Shown piece after piece: positions 24,672-35,600 of a stretch of 59,123 nucleotides of DNA. Under the pieces are notes generated by a model. The model saw only the letters and a list, made by a program, of their open reading frames with translations. It had not been told where the DNA came from and did not search any database. A program made the translations under genes and the position numbers. Origin of the DNA: Gnetum montanum (taxonomy: Eukaryota > Streptophyta > Gnetopsida > Gnetales > Gnetaceae); contig MNCI01003964.1 of the NCBI GenBank assembly GCA_015680685.1, positions 1,870 through 60,992 of the forward strand, read 5' to 3'. Within the stretch, counting starts at the first letter, position 1. Every line of letters begins with the position of its first letter.

Positions 24672-25058
24672 NNNNNNNNNNNNNNNNNNNNNNNNNNNNN
24701 NNNNNNNNNNNNNNNNNNNNNNNNNNNNNNNNNNNNNNNNNNNNNNNNNNNNNNNNNNNNNNNNNNNNNNNNNNNNNNNNNNNNNNNNNNNNNNNNNNNN
24801 NNNNNNNNNNNNNNNNNNNNNNNNNNNNNNNNNNNNNNNNNNNNNNNNNNNNNNNNNNNNNNNNNNNNNNNNNNNNNNNNNNNNNNNNNNNNNNNNNNNN
24901 NNNNNNNNNNNNNNNNNNNNNNNNNNNNNNNNNNNNNNNNNNNNNNNNNNNNNNNNNNNNNNNNNNNNNNNNNNNNNNNNNNNNNNNNNNNNNNNNNNNN
25001 NNNNNNNNNNNNNNNNNNNNNNNNNNNNNNNNNNNNNNNNNNNNNNNNNNNNNNNNNN
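24672..25058. other. Assembly gap (387 N)
   Basis: A run of N. By comparison with the family A copies it should hold the rest of the gag-protease linker and the first part of the protease, including its active site. The true size may differ from the number of N. Confidence 0.98.
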
Positions 25059-25625
25059 TAACAAAGGGGACTTCCCAATAATAATGGGGAGGGCATGGCT
25101 AAGTACCATAAATGCATGCCTAGGAATCTGCGATATTTCCCTGGAAATATCTAAGGAAAACACTTTTGGAAAGATCGAGAGGAAGAAAGTTCCATGCATG
25201 ACATACAGTGATACAGGGTGTGATTATGTATAGGAATGTTCAGCATTTCTTGCATGCAACTAGTGTGCCCAAGAAATTAACATACACAAGTGCCTGTATG
25301 TAGCAACCATACAACAAGAAGACACTCAGTGGTTAATAGCTAATCAAGAGAGCAACTCACCAACATGCATGGAACTAACTGGGGGACCAACTTGCACCCA
25401 CGTAGAAGGCATAAATGCACTGGAGTAAGAGTGTCGTCAACTTCCAATCCTTAACCTAAAAAAATCAATTGGGGGAAGTTGGAAACTCCTAAAAAATTTA
25501 AACAAATGCTCCGATGGGAGAATACAAGTCAATGTGCAACAAACCAAACCTTATCATGAATCTAGAATAGTCAATGCACATAGTACATTGGAGAGAGAAT
25601 GACCTCGCTCATTATTTTAGATCTC
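25059..25625 (+). pseudogene. Family B protease C-terminus joined to integrase tail
   Basis: After the gap the frame reads GDFPIIMGRAWLSTINA, the conserved end of the protease region (compare 28808-28858). At about 25450-25515 it matches the family A protease-RT linker (WGKLETPKKFKQ against WGELEIPKNFKQ at 29218-29250). Within the next 30 bp or so it switches to the integrase C-terminus (QQTKPYHESRIVNAHSTLE against QEVKPFHEPKLANTTHTSL at 32050-32110). The whole RT, RNase H and integrase core is absent, a loss of about 2.8 kb. The junction is at about 25515-25540. Confidence 0.8.
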
Positions 25626-27550
25626 CCCCTTCCAACTTAGTCATGGGGGAGATGGCCACATATGCTGATCAATCTAGGCCCTCAGTTCTTTTTCAAGTTT
25701 TTGTTTTACACATTTTTGTTTTACAAATTTCTTTAACTTTTCTCATTTTTGTTTTGGAACATCGTTCATACTTTTTTGTTATTTGTGTATTTATTTATTT
25801 TGTTTGATTCATCACCTAATAAGTTATCCTGATGGTGGTATGAACTGTATTCCATTGATTGCTAATGTTTGGCTTTTACCTTTGAGTTATGATGTTGATG
25901 CTAAGGTATGGTTCTTTTGATATAGCAGGCAATGAGTCCACGTCATCCATGTATCCACGAAATTCTATGGTCTCTCTTGGCTTGGAACTATACAGTCCCT
26001 TCCCTTAAATAATAAGAACTATCAATGAATCGGTGACTGGGTATTTCTCAAACTAAGGAAGGACTCAAGGATTGAAAAGGGTATGACTTCAAGGGAACTT
26101 GATGCATTTGTGTTGGCCATTCTCTTGGGTGCTTGGATGTTTCCTTCTTGGATTTTCCTTACCATTCTGATGCTACTCCATTATCAGGAAGCTAAGCCAA
26201 TAAAAATAATAGGTCTTTGCATGGTGTGGTTCTCACGCAAAAAAATAAAAATAAAAACAAGTGAAAATTTTAAAGTGAGAATTCAAAGCACACCCCTTAG
26301 AAAAAATAGTCATCTAGGCTACAAGAATTGGTTATGAAACTAAACAAACATGTTCCCTCTAACTAAGGCCCCTTCTCACTTCCTACTTTCTCCTCTTTCA
26401 TTTCATCGAAATGGTGGTGACTCTATGACAGAGGCATTCGTGTTACTTCAGGTTGATGGATTAGCCAAATGTATTAATGCAAAGTCACTGGATGTGGATT
26501 GTTTGAGGCTGGATTTGGAATGAGATCTACTAAGTCACATTAACCATTAATACACTAGGGGCTGTACATCACCTTGTTCTTGAGACCCCATTCCATTCTC
26601 TTCTTTCCACCCTTCTTTCTCCATTTTTCACCTCATTGCCGATTGTATCAATAGTCTATATTTTGGTTGATGCATTGTTTTCTTTTTGGTAAACTCTTGT
26701 GGTTAAGACTTTAACTCTTGTTTTCAAATGGAATTCCCAGAGCCTATGATCTCTTTGAATGCAGGATTGTTAGGGCATTAAGGGCATGAGCCTACTTTGG
26801 GGAGGACCACTAGCATTCCTATTTGGTGCATCCGATAATTTCTTTCCCTTAAACATTTCTGCAATCACCATTTATTTTTTTCATCTCCATCTTTGACATC
26901 CATTTTATATGCATTGTTTTTGTTTATTTTTCTCCATATTTCTTGTTCCTTATCTTTTTCCATTCTCTTGCTACCAGAGGTTCGCTCTCAGTCATGGGGG
27001 TCCTAGTCCATTTTTTTCGATTTTTTCTTAACCTCTATACCTTGGGTAGTCACCAGTATTATATCTCCACATCCGCATTAGCCATATCACAACTCTATCA
27101 ATGGACCTTACACTAAGGCAAGGTATCAACTACATTGTGATTCATTTACCCTTGCTAATATAAGATTGTGTTGTGTGTGCAGATGACAATCATACAACAA
27201 TGAATTGGATCTGGAGGGAACACTTGGAATGGACTAGTGCTGGAGTAGTTATGCAAGGAACAAGATTGATGATGTGCTTATGGATGGACAAAAAAAAGTG
27301 CAATCTTGGCATCGGTAGCAAAAAACTTCTTCTTTTTTCTCTCTCTTCTCTCTTCTCTCTCAGCTGTCAAATAAGGCTGGATGTCAAATGTGTATAGTGT
27401 TCACTCTTGTTGTCATGAACACTAATTTTCTCATGTATTTTAATGATGATCTGTTCACATGTCACCCCATTCACCATTAGTATCATTAAAGTTAATAATC
27501 CCATACCATCCCAATATTTTGTAAGGAACTTGAGGACAAGTTTTCATTCA
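25626..27550 (+). other. Family B integrase-to-polypurine spacer, non-coding
   Basis: This is homologous to 32116-34096 and to the complement of 47232-49320. Shared blocks include TTTTAGATCTCC near the start, GGCAATGAGTCCAC near 25927, and GGGGAGGACC near 26800. No env-like frame is found in any of the three copies. A CT-rich run lies at 27325-27362. Confidence 0.65.
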
Positions 27551-27562
27551 ATCATGGGGGTA
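27551..27562 (+). promoter_or_regulatory. Polypurine tract (family B)
   Basis: ATCATGGGGGTA directly precedes the 3' LTR. It is identical to the tract at 34097-34108 and nearly identical to the complement of 47220-47231 (ATCATGGGGGCA). Confidence 0.85.
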
Positions 27563-28335
27563 TGATGAGCTGCGATATCGCATACGTGATATCGCAGCCT
27601 GCTAAAACATCTATATATAAGAGGTGGCTTTCCTTGTTTTAGGCACTTAGAGTTAGTCCCTTAGCCAAACTATAGCAGTTTTACCATTCTAGAGTTAGAA
27701 TAATTTCCATGTGCCTGCAATAGGAGTCTGAAAGTGAATGGATCTTTATTCAAGAAAATTGTACCTGAGCACACATTTGTGTACAGCAATAAAGACGAAC
27801 TTTCTGATAAACCTTGTAGCATATGGACTAAGCTAAATAGGATTTAATTATTGTTAAATGTTTAAATGCTTTCCTAGATAATTAATCTTTCTCAACCCTT
27901 GACTCTCCTAGTTAAGTGCATTCAGTACAACCGCTTTCAGCAAATGTGTAATGCTTGGTAACCTAGTAACGAGTAGCATTTGGTAATCCCAGTAGCATTG
28001 CACTGGTTCAGGGTGTGTACGGCAAATGGGAACCGATACTGATGCTAGGATAATTCGAACTTAGTGAATAGTTAATGAAAGTTAGTCATTTAGTTTTCTT
28101 CACCTTTCCCTATTAGCATAGGCATTAAAAAGATAAAAGATATAAAAATCATATACCTTAAGCTTACTTAACCATAAAACTGTGAAAATACAAGTAAGAT
28201 TGGGAAGACATCGATTGATTAACCTGAAGTGTTCCATTAGGGTGCATGAGCACTTAGTCCTTGGAGTTCGACCGGATCGTGCGTGAGACACTTGTATTCT
28301 TATAATTGAGTGTAGGGGTACTTCGCCACTCATCA
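27563..28335 (+). repeat. 3' LTR, family B
   Basis: It begins TGATGAGCTGCGATATCGC, carries a TATATATAA box at 27612 and AATAAA at 27788-27793, and ends CACTCATCA, followed by the ATAGA target duplication. Its palindrome is decayed at the central GTAC (ATAC) and one arm. Confidence 0.92.
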
Positions 28336-28340
28336 ATAGA

Positions 28341-29430
28341 CCTTTCTTTTGACCACGCAGTCTAACAAAGCCCTCAAATACACCTGTAGTTGACAACCCT
28401 ATTCTTCTATCTTTCTTTGTATCAACTTCCTTTGAGTCCCCTTCAAACCAAATACCACCGAGGATCTATACTATGATGCTTACTCACACGATATCTAATT
28501 GGAATCATGTTGGAAACCTTCCCAAGAAATTAGTTGATCCTAGAAGTCCTCTTATTTATTTGTAGATTGATGGAAATGAATCATGCAAAGTTCTTCTCAA
28601 CTCAAGTTCTAATGTCAATATAATTTCTCATGAAAGGTATACTGTATAAAACTTGTCTCCTCTCAAGTAGAGCAATATCAAATTAGAATTGGTAAATTAG
28701 TCCATTACTATTCCATTAGGACTACTAGAAGACATTGTGACCACTATCTATGGGTGGTCTTATCCTACTGATTTCTTAGTGATCAAGGTGGAGACTAGAA
28801 AAGGGGACTTCCCAATCATCATGAGAAGGGCATGGCTAAGTACCATTAATGCAAGAATGGGCATCAAAGATATTTTCTTGGAAATATCTAACAAACATGC
28901 ATTTGGCAAGATTAAGAAGAAGTGTGTTCCATGCATCACATACAATGACATAGGGTGCAATTATGTGCAAAAACTCTAGACAGTGAACAAGCATCCATCT
29001 CTACATGCAAGCAGTGTGCACCAGAAGCTAACATTCAAAGGTATCTATATGAAACAACCATAAAATAGGCGGCACCTAGTGGCTAACCTCTATTTCTAAG
29101 AGTAGCACACTTTGCATGGAATCTACTAAGAGCCTCACATGTGCATATGTTGTAGGCATGGATGAACTAGAGCAATTTCATCACCAACTCTCTGATGATG
29201 GAAATGATGATACCTACTGGGGAGAGCTAGAAATTCCTAAAAATTTCAAGCAAGAGTCCCTAAAACTAGAAACTCTACTAATTAGCATGAAATATGTGTT
29301 TTTGAAGAATGGAAAGTTGGTCATAATCAATGCAAATCATGCTCCAAAACATAAAAATATTTTGTTAAACATGGTTGAAAAATGGTCAATAGCCTTTACC
29401 TAGTCATATCCTAAACTCACAAGGATTGAT
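28341..29430 (+). pseudogene. Family A protease region and linker to RT (broken)
   Basis: This continues the frame interrupted at 21452. The protease block reads IDGNESCKVLL followed by NSSSNVNIIS. The catalytic D-S/T-G is mutated to N-S-S (Asn codon 28599-28601), so the enzyme would be dead even without the stops. YGWSYPTDFLVIKVETRKGD and FPIIMRRAWLSTINAR follow, in an open stretch 28737-28979. The linker 29116-29403 (MDELEQFHHQLSDDG, FLKNGKLVIINANHAPKHKN) is open. Proteases of this type cut the gag-pol polyprotein. Confidence 0.83.
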
Positions 29431-30735
29431 CCTAGGATATGTCAGCATCGTATTTACACAGATTTGGCCATGAAGCCAAAGAGATAGCCATAAATATGAT
29501 TGAATCCCAAACTAAAGTAGATCATCAATGAGGAAATTGAAAAACTCCTCAAAGGAGGATTCATTTATCCCATTGTAGATAATGAGTGGGTTAGTCCACT
29601 CGTGATTGTACCAAAGAAAGATGATAAGTGGTAGGTCTGCATTGACTTTTGGCTACTGAATATGGCAACATTCAAGGACCACTTTCCATTTTCATTCATA
29701 GATAAGGTGTTAGACACAATATCTGGGCATTCCTACTATAGCTTTTTGGATAGTTATAATCGGTATAATCAAATCCAGATCATGTCAAAGGACTAATCCA
29801 AAATAACATTCACAAGTCCCTAGGGAACTTTTGCATATTGCAAGATGCCTTTTGGTTTGTGCAATGCCTCTACTACTTTCCAATGCTTGTTCCTAAGAAT
29901 TTTCAATAGTAGATTGGTAGCGGTGTGGAAGTCCTCATGGATGGCTTCTCTACTTATGGAGCTACATTTGAGCAAGCCTTGGACTACCTTGAGAAAGTAC
30001 TAAAATGATGTGTTGAAAAAAATATACAACACAATTGGTAAAAGAGTCATCTCATAGTCTAGGAAGGCATTGTATTGGGGCATCAAATGTTACAAGAAAG
30101 AATTGAGGTAGACCCTAAAAAAATAAGGGTCATCCAAGGAATAACCCATCAAACAAAAACTATCAAAGATGTTCAGTCATTCCTTCGACACATTGGCTAC
30201 TACTAGTGATTCATATAAAATTTCTGTAAATTGCAAAATTTTTAGGGAAGCCAACAAAGAAAGATGCTCCATTTATTTGGATCATGGAATGTGAATAAGA
30301 ATTCAAATATTTGAAAGAGAAACTTGTAGAAAATCTAATTCTATAAGCACCTGATTAGTCTAGAGAATTTCATGTTATTATGGATGCATCAAATTATGCC
30401 TAGGGAGCTATGCTTACATAGATAGATGACAAGAAACATCTATATTACATCCATTACACTAGCCAAAGAATTATGGGTGCACAACTGAACTACACCACTA
30501 CAGAAAAAGAACTGATGATAGTGGTGTCTGCTGTAGAAAAGTTTAGGCACTGTGTTCTTGGATACAAAGTGTTTGTGCACATAGACCACAATGCCATCCA
30601 CTTCATAATGAACAAGCCAACAATGAGCCCTTGTATCATACAATGGCTAGTGATCTTACAAGAATTTGATCTTACGATGGTAGATTGAAAGGGCACTGAG
30701 AATGTGGTTGCTAATCACTTGTCTCGATTATGATG
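29431..30735 (+). pseudogene. Family A reverse transcriptase and RNase H (broken)
   Basis: RT motifs in order: EEIEKLLKGGFIYPI near 29530, EWVSPLVIVPKKDDKW near 29583, FKDHFPFSFIDKVLDTISGH near 29675, TFAYCKMPFGLCNASTTFQ near 29829. The catalytic box reads VLMDGFSTYG near 29935, so the second Asp of the xxDD box is now Gly. A frameshift lies near 29925 and stops occur at several Trp and Gln positions. RNase H reads FHVIMDASNYA near 30372, QLNYTTTEKELMIVVSAVEKF at 30483-30540 and ENVVANHLSRL ending near 30731. It has a single RNase H, unlike the Tat element. Confidence 0.88.
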
Positions 30736-32115
30736 GGACAACAAAGAGGAGGAAAAAACACCATATGATATGTTTCCTAATGAACTTCTCTTTGCTAGGG
30801 CTATAACTAAACAATTACCTAATGACCCTAAATGGCATGGTAACATTCTCACCTATCTTCTCATCCAAGAGATGCCACAAGGGTTAGACCACTGGAAGAA
30901 AAAATAGTTTCTTCACTAGGTGAAATGCTTCATGGAGATCAATGGCCACCTCTACAAGGTGTGCGTTGATGGCCTAATTCATTAGTGTGTCCTTGATGCT
31001 AATCAACTACATGTTCTCCAAGATGCTCATGAAGGTCCTTGTGGGGGCCACTATGTTGGGGGATGCATGACCATTAAAATCTTGATGGTAGGGTACTACT
31101 GGCCAACAATTTTTAGGGATGCTCATCAATATGTCCACTATTGTGAACGCTACCAATGAGATGCTGGAATGAATGCTTGAATGGAGGAACCTCAACAATG
31201 GATTGAATCACTAAAACCCTTTAACATCTAGGGAATTGATTTCATGGGTCCCATCACACTCATGTCAAATGAAAAGGTGTACATCATAGTCATTGTTGAC
31301 TATTGTATGAAATTGTTAGAACCAGCAATTTTCATTGACTGTACATCTTCTACTGCTACTTAATTTGTACAAAAAAATGTTGTAAGTAGGTTTGGTATGC
31401 CACATGCATTAATTTTTGATAATGGAACTCACTTTACAAGAACTACCTTTCAAAAGCTCATGCAACGCTTGGGGGTTGAACATAAACTCACAACACCCTA
31501 CCACCCCAAAGTCAATGGTCAAGATGAGGTTACCAATAGGGAAATTACAAAGATTCTAACAAGAACTATTAGCAAATATAGAAAAGACTGGAGAACAAAA
31601 ATCAACAATGCCCTTTGGGATTATAGCTCAACATGGAAACTTCCTATAGGCTACTCTCCCTATGAGCTTGTGTATAGAAAATTACCAACACTTCCTATTC
31701 AGTCTAAGCTTTGTACACTTTCAACAGTCTATGACCTCAACCTTGACTTGAGTCTAGCATAAAAAGATATATTAATGAATCTCAACTTGCTAGACAAAAA
31801 CCAACTGGTGGCCCTATCATCTAATGAGTTGCACAAGGCATTCAACAAAAAGCACCATGAACTTAAAATTAGGAAACTCAAAGTTCAACCAGGAGATAAG
31901 GTTCTCTACTGGAACCCCACACACATACCTCAATGAACCAAGTTTCAGATGTTGTGGAAAGGACCTTATATCATTTACGAAACTTTTCCTTTTGGGGCCA
32001 TGATGATCTATAAACCTAAAAGCCCAGACAAAAAGCAACTGGACAACATACAAGAAGTCAAACCTTTTCATGAGCCTAAGCTAGCTAATACAACACACAC
32101 CTCATTGGATTGACA
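30736..32115 (+). pseudogene. Family A integrase (broken)
   Basis: Zinc-binding His codons are at 31028-31030 and 31049-31051 (HEGPCGGH). Of the CC pair the second Cys has become Tyr (YCERYQ). The core has Asp at 31238-31240 (IDFMGP), Asp at 31418-31420 (FDNGTHF) and Glu at 31526-31528 (QDEVTNREI), giving D-35-E. A clean 121-codon stretch runs 31397-31762. The C-terminal part (VQPGDKVLYWNPTHIPQ, FQMLWKGPYIIYE, KPFHEPKLANTTHT) ends near 32115. No chromodomain is seen. Several stops lie at former Trp, Arg or Gln codons, for example before GIDFMGP. Confidence 0.88.
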
Positions 32116-34096
32116 ACCATGCTCAATATTTTAGATCTCCTCCTTTCAACTCAGCCGTAGGAGATATGGCCATCCATGTTAACTATATAAGTGGCTCCTC
32201 ATTTTTTCATCCTTTTTATTTTATAACTTTTTGTTTTACACATTCTTTATTTTACATCTTTTTATTTTCATGTTATTAATCTTTTCTAATTTTTTTTACA
32301 AAATTATTAGTACATTTGCTATTTTTTGAATATTTTATGCTTTCTTTTATAGTTTGTTTTATTCTGGTGTGATTTTCTAACTTTTTGTTAATAATTTCCA
32401 AGCACAATGGTAATTCATTTCTTGATGGTGGTATGTACTACTTAGTTATTTGATTGTTGGTGTCTAGATTCTAGCTTTGAATTTTGTTGTAGATAATTGA
32501 GACATGATTTCTTTTTCATGCAACCAGCAATGAGTCCACAACATCCATCCATCCACAAACTCTATGGTTTTCCTTGTTCTGGAAATGTGCAATCCCTTTT
32601 TCATTAATAAAAATATAACAAATTTGTGAATTTGGTAGTTTCTAAATTTGAAAAGGATTCAAAGGTTTGAATAGGGTGTGATTTCAAAGGAATTCGATAT
32701 TCTTTGTGCCTTTCTACTTGCTTAGGTGCATGTGTGTTTTCATGGATTTTTTACCATTCCATGTCGACCTATAAAAGGAAGTTGAATAAGTCTTTTCATG
32801 GTGTGGTTCTCATAAAAAAATAAAACAAAATAAAAAAAATAAAAATAATAAGAATTCAAAACACATCCCTTAGACAAAATAAACAGGTTACAAGCACTGG
32901 TTATGGGACTAGAAAGACATGTTACCCATGTTTAACAGTCCTCTTTAACTAAGGCCCTTCCTCACTTCCTACTTTTCTTTTCTTCTCTAATAAGGAACGA
33001 TGGTTGTTCTATGAAAGCACTCTTGTGTCTTAGGGAGGTGGATTGCTCTTAGAATGACAATGCGAAGTCACTGAGCATGGTTGGTTTTGATTTAGACTAA
33101 GGATAAATCTTATCAAGTCATTTAACCATAAAACTCACAAGGGACTTCATGTGGCCTTTATTAGGAACTTCATTCCACTTTTTCTTTCTTCCACCTATGC
33201 TTTCCATGTCTCACCTCACTACTAGTTTCATGTTCTTGTTTGATGTCTTGGTTTGATTTATCAAAATTATTAGGTAGTTTCTTCTAGGGTTTTGTATTTA
33301 ACTTTTCATAATCATTAATTATCCATGGAGCCCATGGAATATTTAGTTTCAAGTTATGCAAGGGAAATAAAAGGCCTGTGCTTACTTTGGGGAGGACCCC
33401 CTTGCATATCTTTTGGTTGGGTCCATTAAATTCTTTATCCTTAGACACTCTTACAATCAAATCCTTTTGTTTACCTCATCAATGATATCCAATTATGTGC
33501 ATCTTCACAACATTTTTAAGTGAAACCTTTTATAGTTACTGTTGTAAATTCTTAAACCCTCTTCAAGCATTTCCTCACATTTGAAATTTTTCAAATTTAA
33601 TGGACTACTTGTCCATTTTTACCCTATTTATCAACTTGTCCACTAACACTATTAACTAAATACATTCACCATAATCACAACCTAGCCAAGTGTAACCACC
33701 AACAAGACAAGGTACATCAAAGCTATATGTTACACATTGCACACTAATCTATGATTTTGTTGTGATTGCAATGGGAAGCATGGACTGGAAGTAGGACTAT
33801 CTTCACCAAGGATGATACAGAAGTACCATGTGACGAGGACTATTTATGATTGTTGAATCTTCTCCCTTATCTTCAGCTACCAGAAGAGTTGGATGTCAGT
33901 CTTGTCAAGTGTGTTCTCTTCTCTTGTCATGAACACCCAATTTTGTAAAATATTGTAATTCGTACACTCAAGCACTAAGGATTCTCTTTGTTGCATCTGA
34001 GTCAGTTTGTATATCAATCAATAATCCCATACCTTTTCAATATTTTGTAAGGAACTTGTTCCTCCTTTTCTTCACTCGAGGATGAGTTTTCATTCA
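32116..34096 (+). other. Family A integrase-to-polypurine spacer, non-coding
   Basis: About 2 kb in the place where Athila elements may carry an env-like gene. No frame or transmembrane-like segment is seen. Recognisable shared blocks with the other two copies are TTTTAGATCTCCTCC, GCAATGAGTCCACAACATCC, an A-rich stretch near 32815-32855, GGGGAGGACC near 33400 and TTTTGTAAGGAACTTG before the polypurine tract. Confidence 0.65.
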
Positions 34097-34108
34097 ATCA
34101 TGGGGGTA
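34097..34108 (+). promoter_or_regulatory. Polypurine tract (family A, plus copy)
   Basis: ATCATGGGGGTA is immediately followed by the TG of the 3' LTR at 34109. Confidence 0.85.
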
Positions 34109-34958
34109 TGATGAATCATGTTTTGACTGTCTCTAATATCAAATATCCAATATCGAAGCCTTGATATTAAATACTTGATGTTGAAGCTTAAGACGCGATG
34201 TCAAATATCCGATATCATAGGGTATATGCCAACCTATAAATATAGCATTTGGGCTCCCAATTTTTATATAGTTTTTATTACAGCATAGAGAAGCTCTTGT
34301 AGTCTATTTTCTCTAGAGTAAAAATATTTTTTGAGTGCCCATAGTAGTAGTCTAAGTGTATATGGATCTTTGTTCGAGCACTGGTGTACCTAAGCATAGC
34401 AATGTGATGGGGATAAAAATGAATCCTTTTGATAATCCTTGCAAAATTGAGAATAGATTAATGTTTCCTTTAATGCATTTGATATTCATGCACTTTACTT
34501 TAATGCATTTTAATTATATTAATTTTTAGTTGTTAATGAACACAAGCATGACCACTTCGATCATACATGTAGCACTTGGTGATCTAGAAATGCTTAATGT
34601 TTGGTAACCCAATAGTGCTACATGCATTCAAGATGTGTTTGGAGAGTGGGAACAAGTACTTATGTTAGGCTAGTTAGATAGTAGACAAATTAGATATTAA
34701 ATTACTCTACCTCTCATTTTGGTTATAGGCAATTAAACTTATAAAATATAAAATGACAAAAATTACATACCTCAGTTGCACTTAATCATATATTTATACC
34801 TCATAAGTGTAACTAAGAAGACAATGATTGTTTCAATTAGATTTCACTTCCTTGAAACTAGTACACTTAAGAACTTAAGGTCTACAGAGTTTGACTAGAT
34901 TGTGTGTGAATGCTTGTGATTCATATGGTTGGGCATAGGGGTACCTCACTGGTCATCA
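34109..34958 (+). repeat. 3' LTR, family A (plus copy)
   Basis: It starts TGATGAATCATGTTTTGACT and ends GGTCATCA. A TATA box TATAAATA lies at 34235-34242. U3 has a run of AATATC, GATATT, GATGTT and GCGATGTC words in series, more than in the 5' LTR. Confidence 0.88.
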
Positions 34959-35196
34959 TGTAGGTTTAAGCATGTGTCATAAGATGGAGATTTTTTTATG
35001 ATGATTTTGAAATTATAAGTTATGTTTTCTACAAGTTATTAGTAGCCACAAATATAGTTTACCTATGGCAACATACATATTATAATCTTACTTGCATGTA
35101 CCATGAAATTAAATAGTGCACATATTGAGAAGGAAAAAATTTAAGTCAAGAGGTGTATTCTTAAGTTTGCTCATCATGTTAGCATTGGGGGATGAC
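34959..35196 (+). other. Internal region of the outermost element, right part, with polypurine tract
   Basis: It opens with a copy (34965-35007) of the 43 bp found just before the family A insertion. It ends AGCATTGGGGGATGAC, a polypurine stretch directly before TGTTAGG. No coding signal is seen. Confidence 0.55.
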
Positions 35197-35600
35197 TGTT
35201 AGGAAATAACAATGTCAATGATACTTTTATTAAATATTAAAATGTAGATGGCAATATTAATAATTAGAAAAAGCTAGAATATCCATTGAAAATGGATTGT
35301 TAAATATTAGCAATAATTAAAAATCTTGATAATGACTTTGAAAAGATCCAAGGAAGTTTTGGAAAGGAACTTAAGGTAATTTTATAAGAGCTAAAGAAAA
35401 TTTGAAGGAATCATGAGATATCTACAAATTAATTTAGAAATAGCTGGCTTGTTGTTCAAGCAACCACATGTATTTATTATGATGAAAATTAATAGAATTT
35501 CATTCCATGATCATTTATCATGTATTTATCATGTGTGGTTCATATTATGTTAATAGTTTATCCTTTACTATGTTAATGGTCCTCTTTGATTTTTCCAAAA
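35197..35600 (+). repeat. 3' LTR of the outermost non-autonomous element
   Basis: It starts TGTTAGGAAATAAC after the polypurine stretch and ends TTTTTCCAAAA, aligned to TTTTTCCAACA of the 5' copy. It shares the TATGATGAAAATT and GTTAATAGTTTAT-type blocks with 16889-17332. Confidence 0.65.

Larger units (their letters stand above)
21458..28335 (+). mobile_element. Family B Athila-like element, pol-deleted, inserted in family A
   Basis: The LTRs are 777 and 773 bp, flanked by the perfect 5-bp target duplication ATAGA (21453-21457 and 28336-28340). It carries a primer site, gag, the end of protease, a scrap of integrase tail, a 2-kb spacer and a polypurine tract. RT, RNase H and almost all of integrase are missing, so it is non-autonomous. 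Host sequence on each side joins back into the family A gag-protease linker, as shown by the minus-strand family A copy near 53040-53140. The LTRs differ by about 10% by eye. Confidence 0.93.
18089..34958 (+). mobile_element. Athila-like family A Ty3/gypsy element, interrupted by a family B element
   Basis: It has TG-starting LTRs at 18089-18931 and 34109-34958, a tRNA-Asp primer site, gag, protease, RT, RNase H, integrase, a 2-kb spacer and the polypurine tract ATCATGGGGGTA. Removing the inner insertion (21458-28340) leaves about 10.0 kb, close to the 10.1 kb of the minus-strand family A copy at 46353-56488. The domain order and tRNA-Asp primer fit the Athila lineage. Flanking 5-mers TATAC and TGTAG do not form a clean target duplication. 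Stops and frameshifts throughout show that it is dead. Confidence 0.9.
16889..35600 (+). mobile_element. Outermost element of the nest: short non-autonomous LTR retrotransposon
   Basis: The segments at 16889-17332 and 35197-35600 align along their length. Examples are AAATATTAAAATATAGGTG against AAATATTAAAATGTAGATG, and TGACTTTGAAAAGAT in both. They lie in the same orientation. The left copy is followed by a decayed tRNA-iMet primer site and the right copy is preceded by a GGGGGA polypurine stretch. Without the later insertion, only about 1 kb of non-coding internal sequence remains (17333-18088 and 34959-35196). It is therefore a LARD/TRIM-like non-autonomous element, Copia-like only by its primer site. 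The flanking 5-mers (ATATT and ATTTC) do not match, in keeping with great age. Confidence 0.65.

Noticed and set aside
24517-25233. A 238-codon plus-strand frame (and minus-strand frames at 24591-25199 and 24659-25117)
   Set aside because: They span the N gap, so their length is an artefact. Only the ends carry real gag-tail and protease sequence, on the plus strand.
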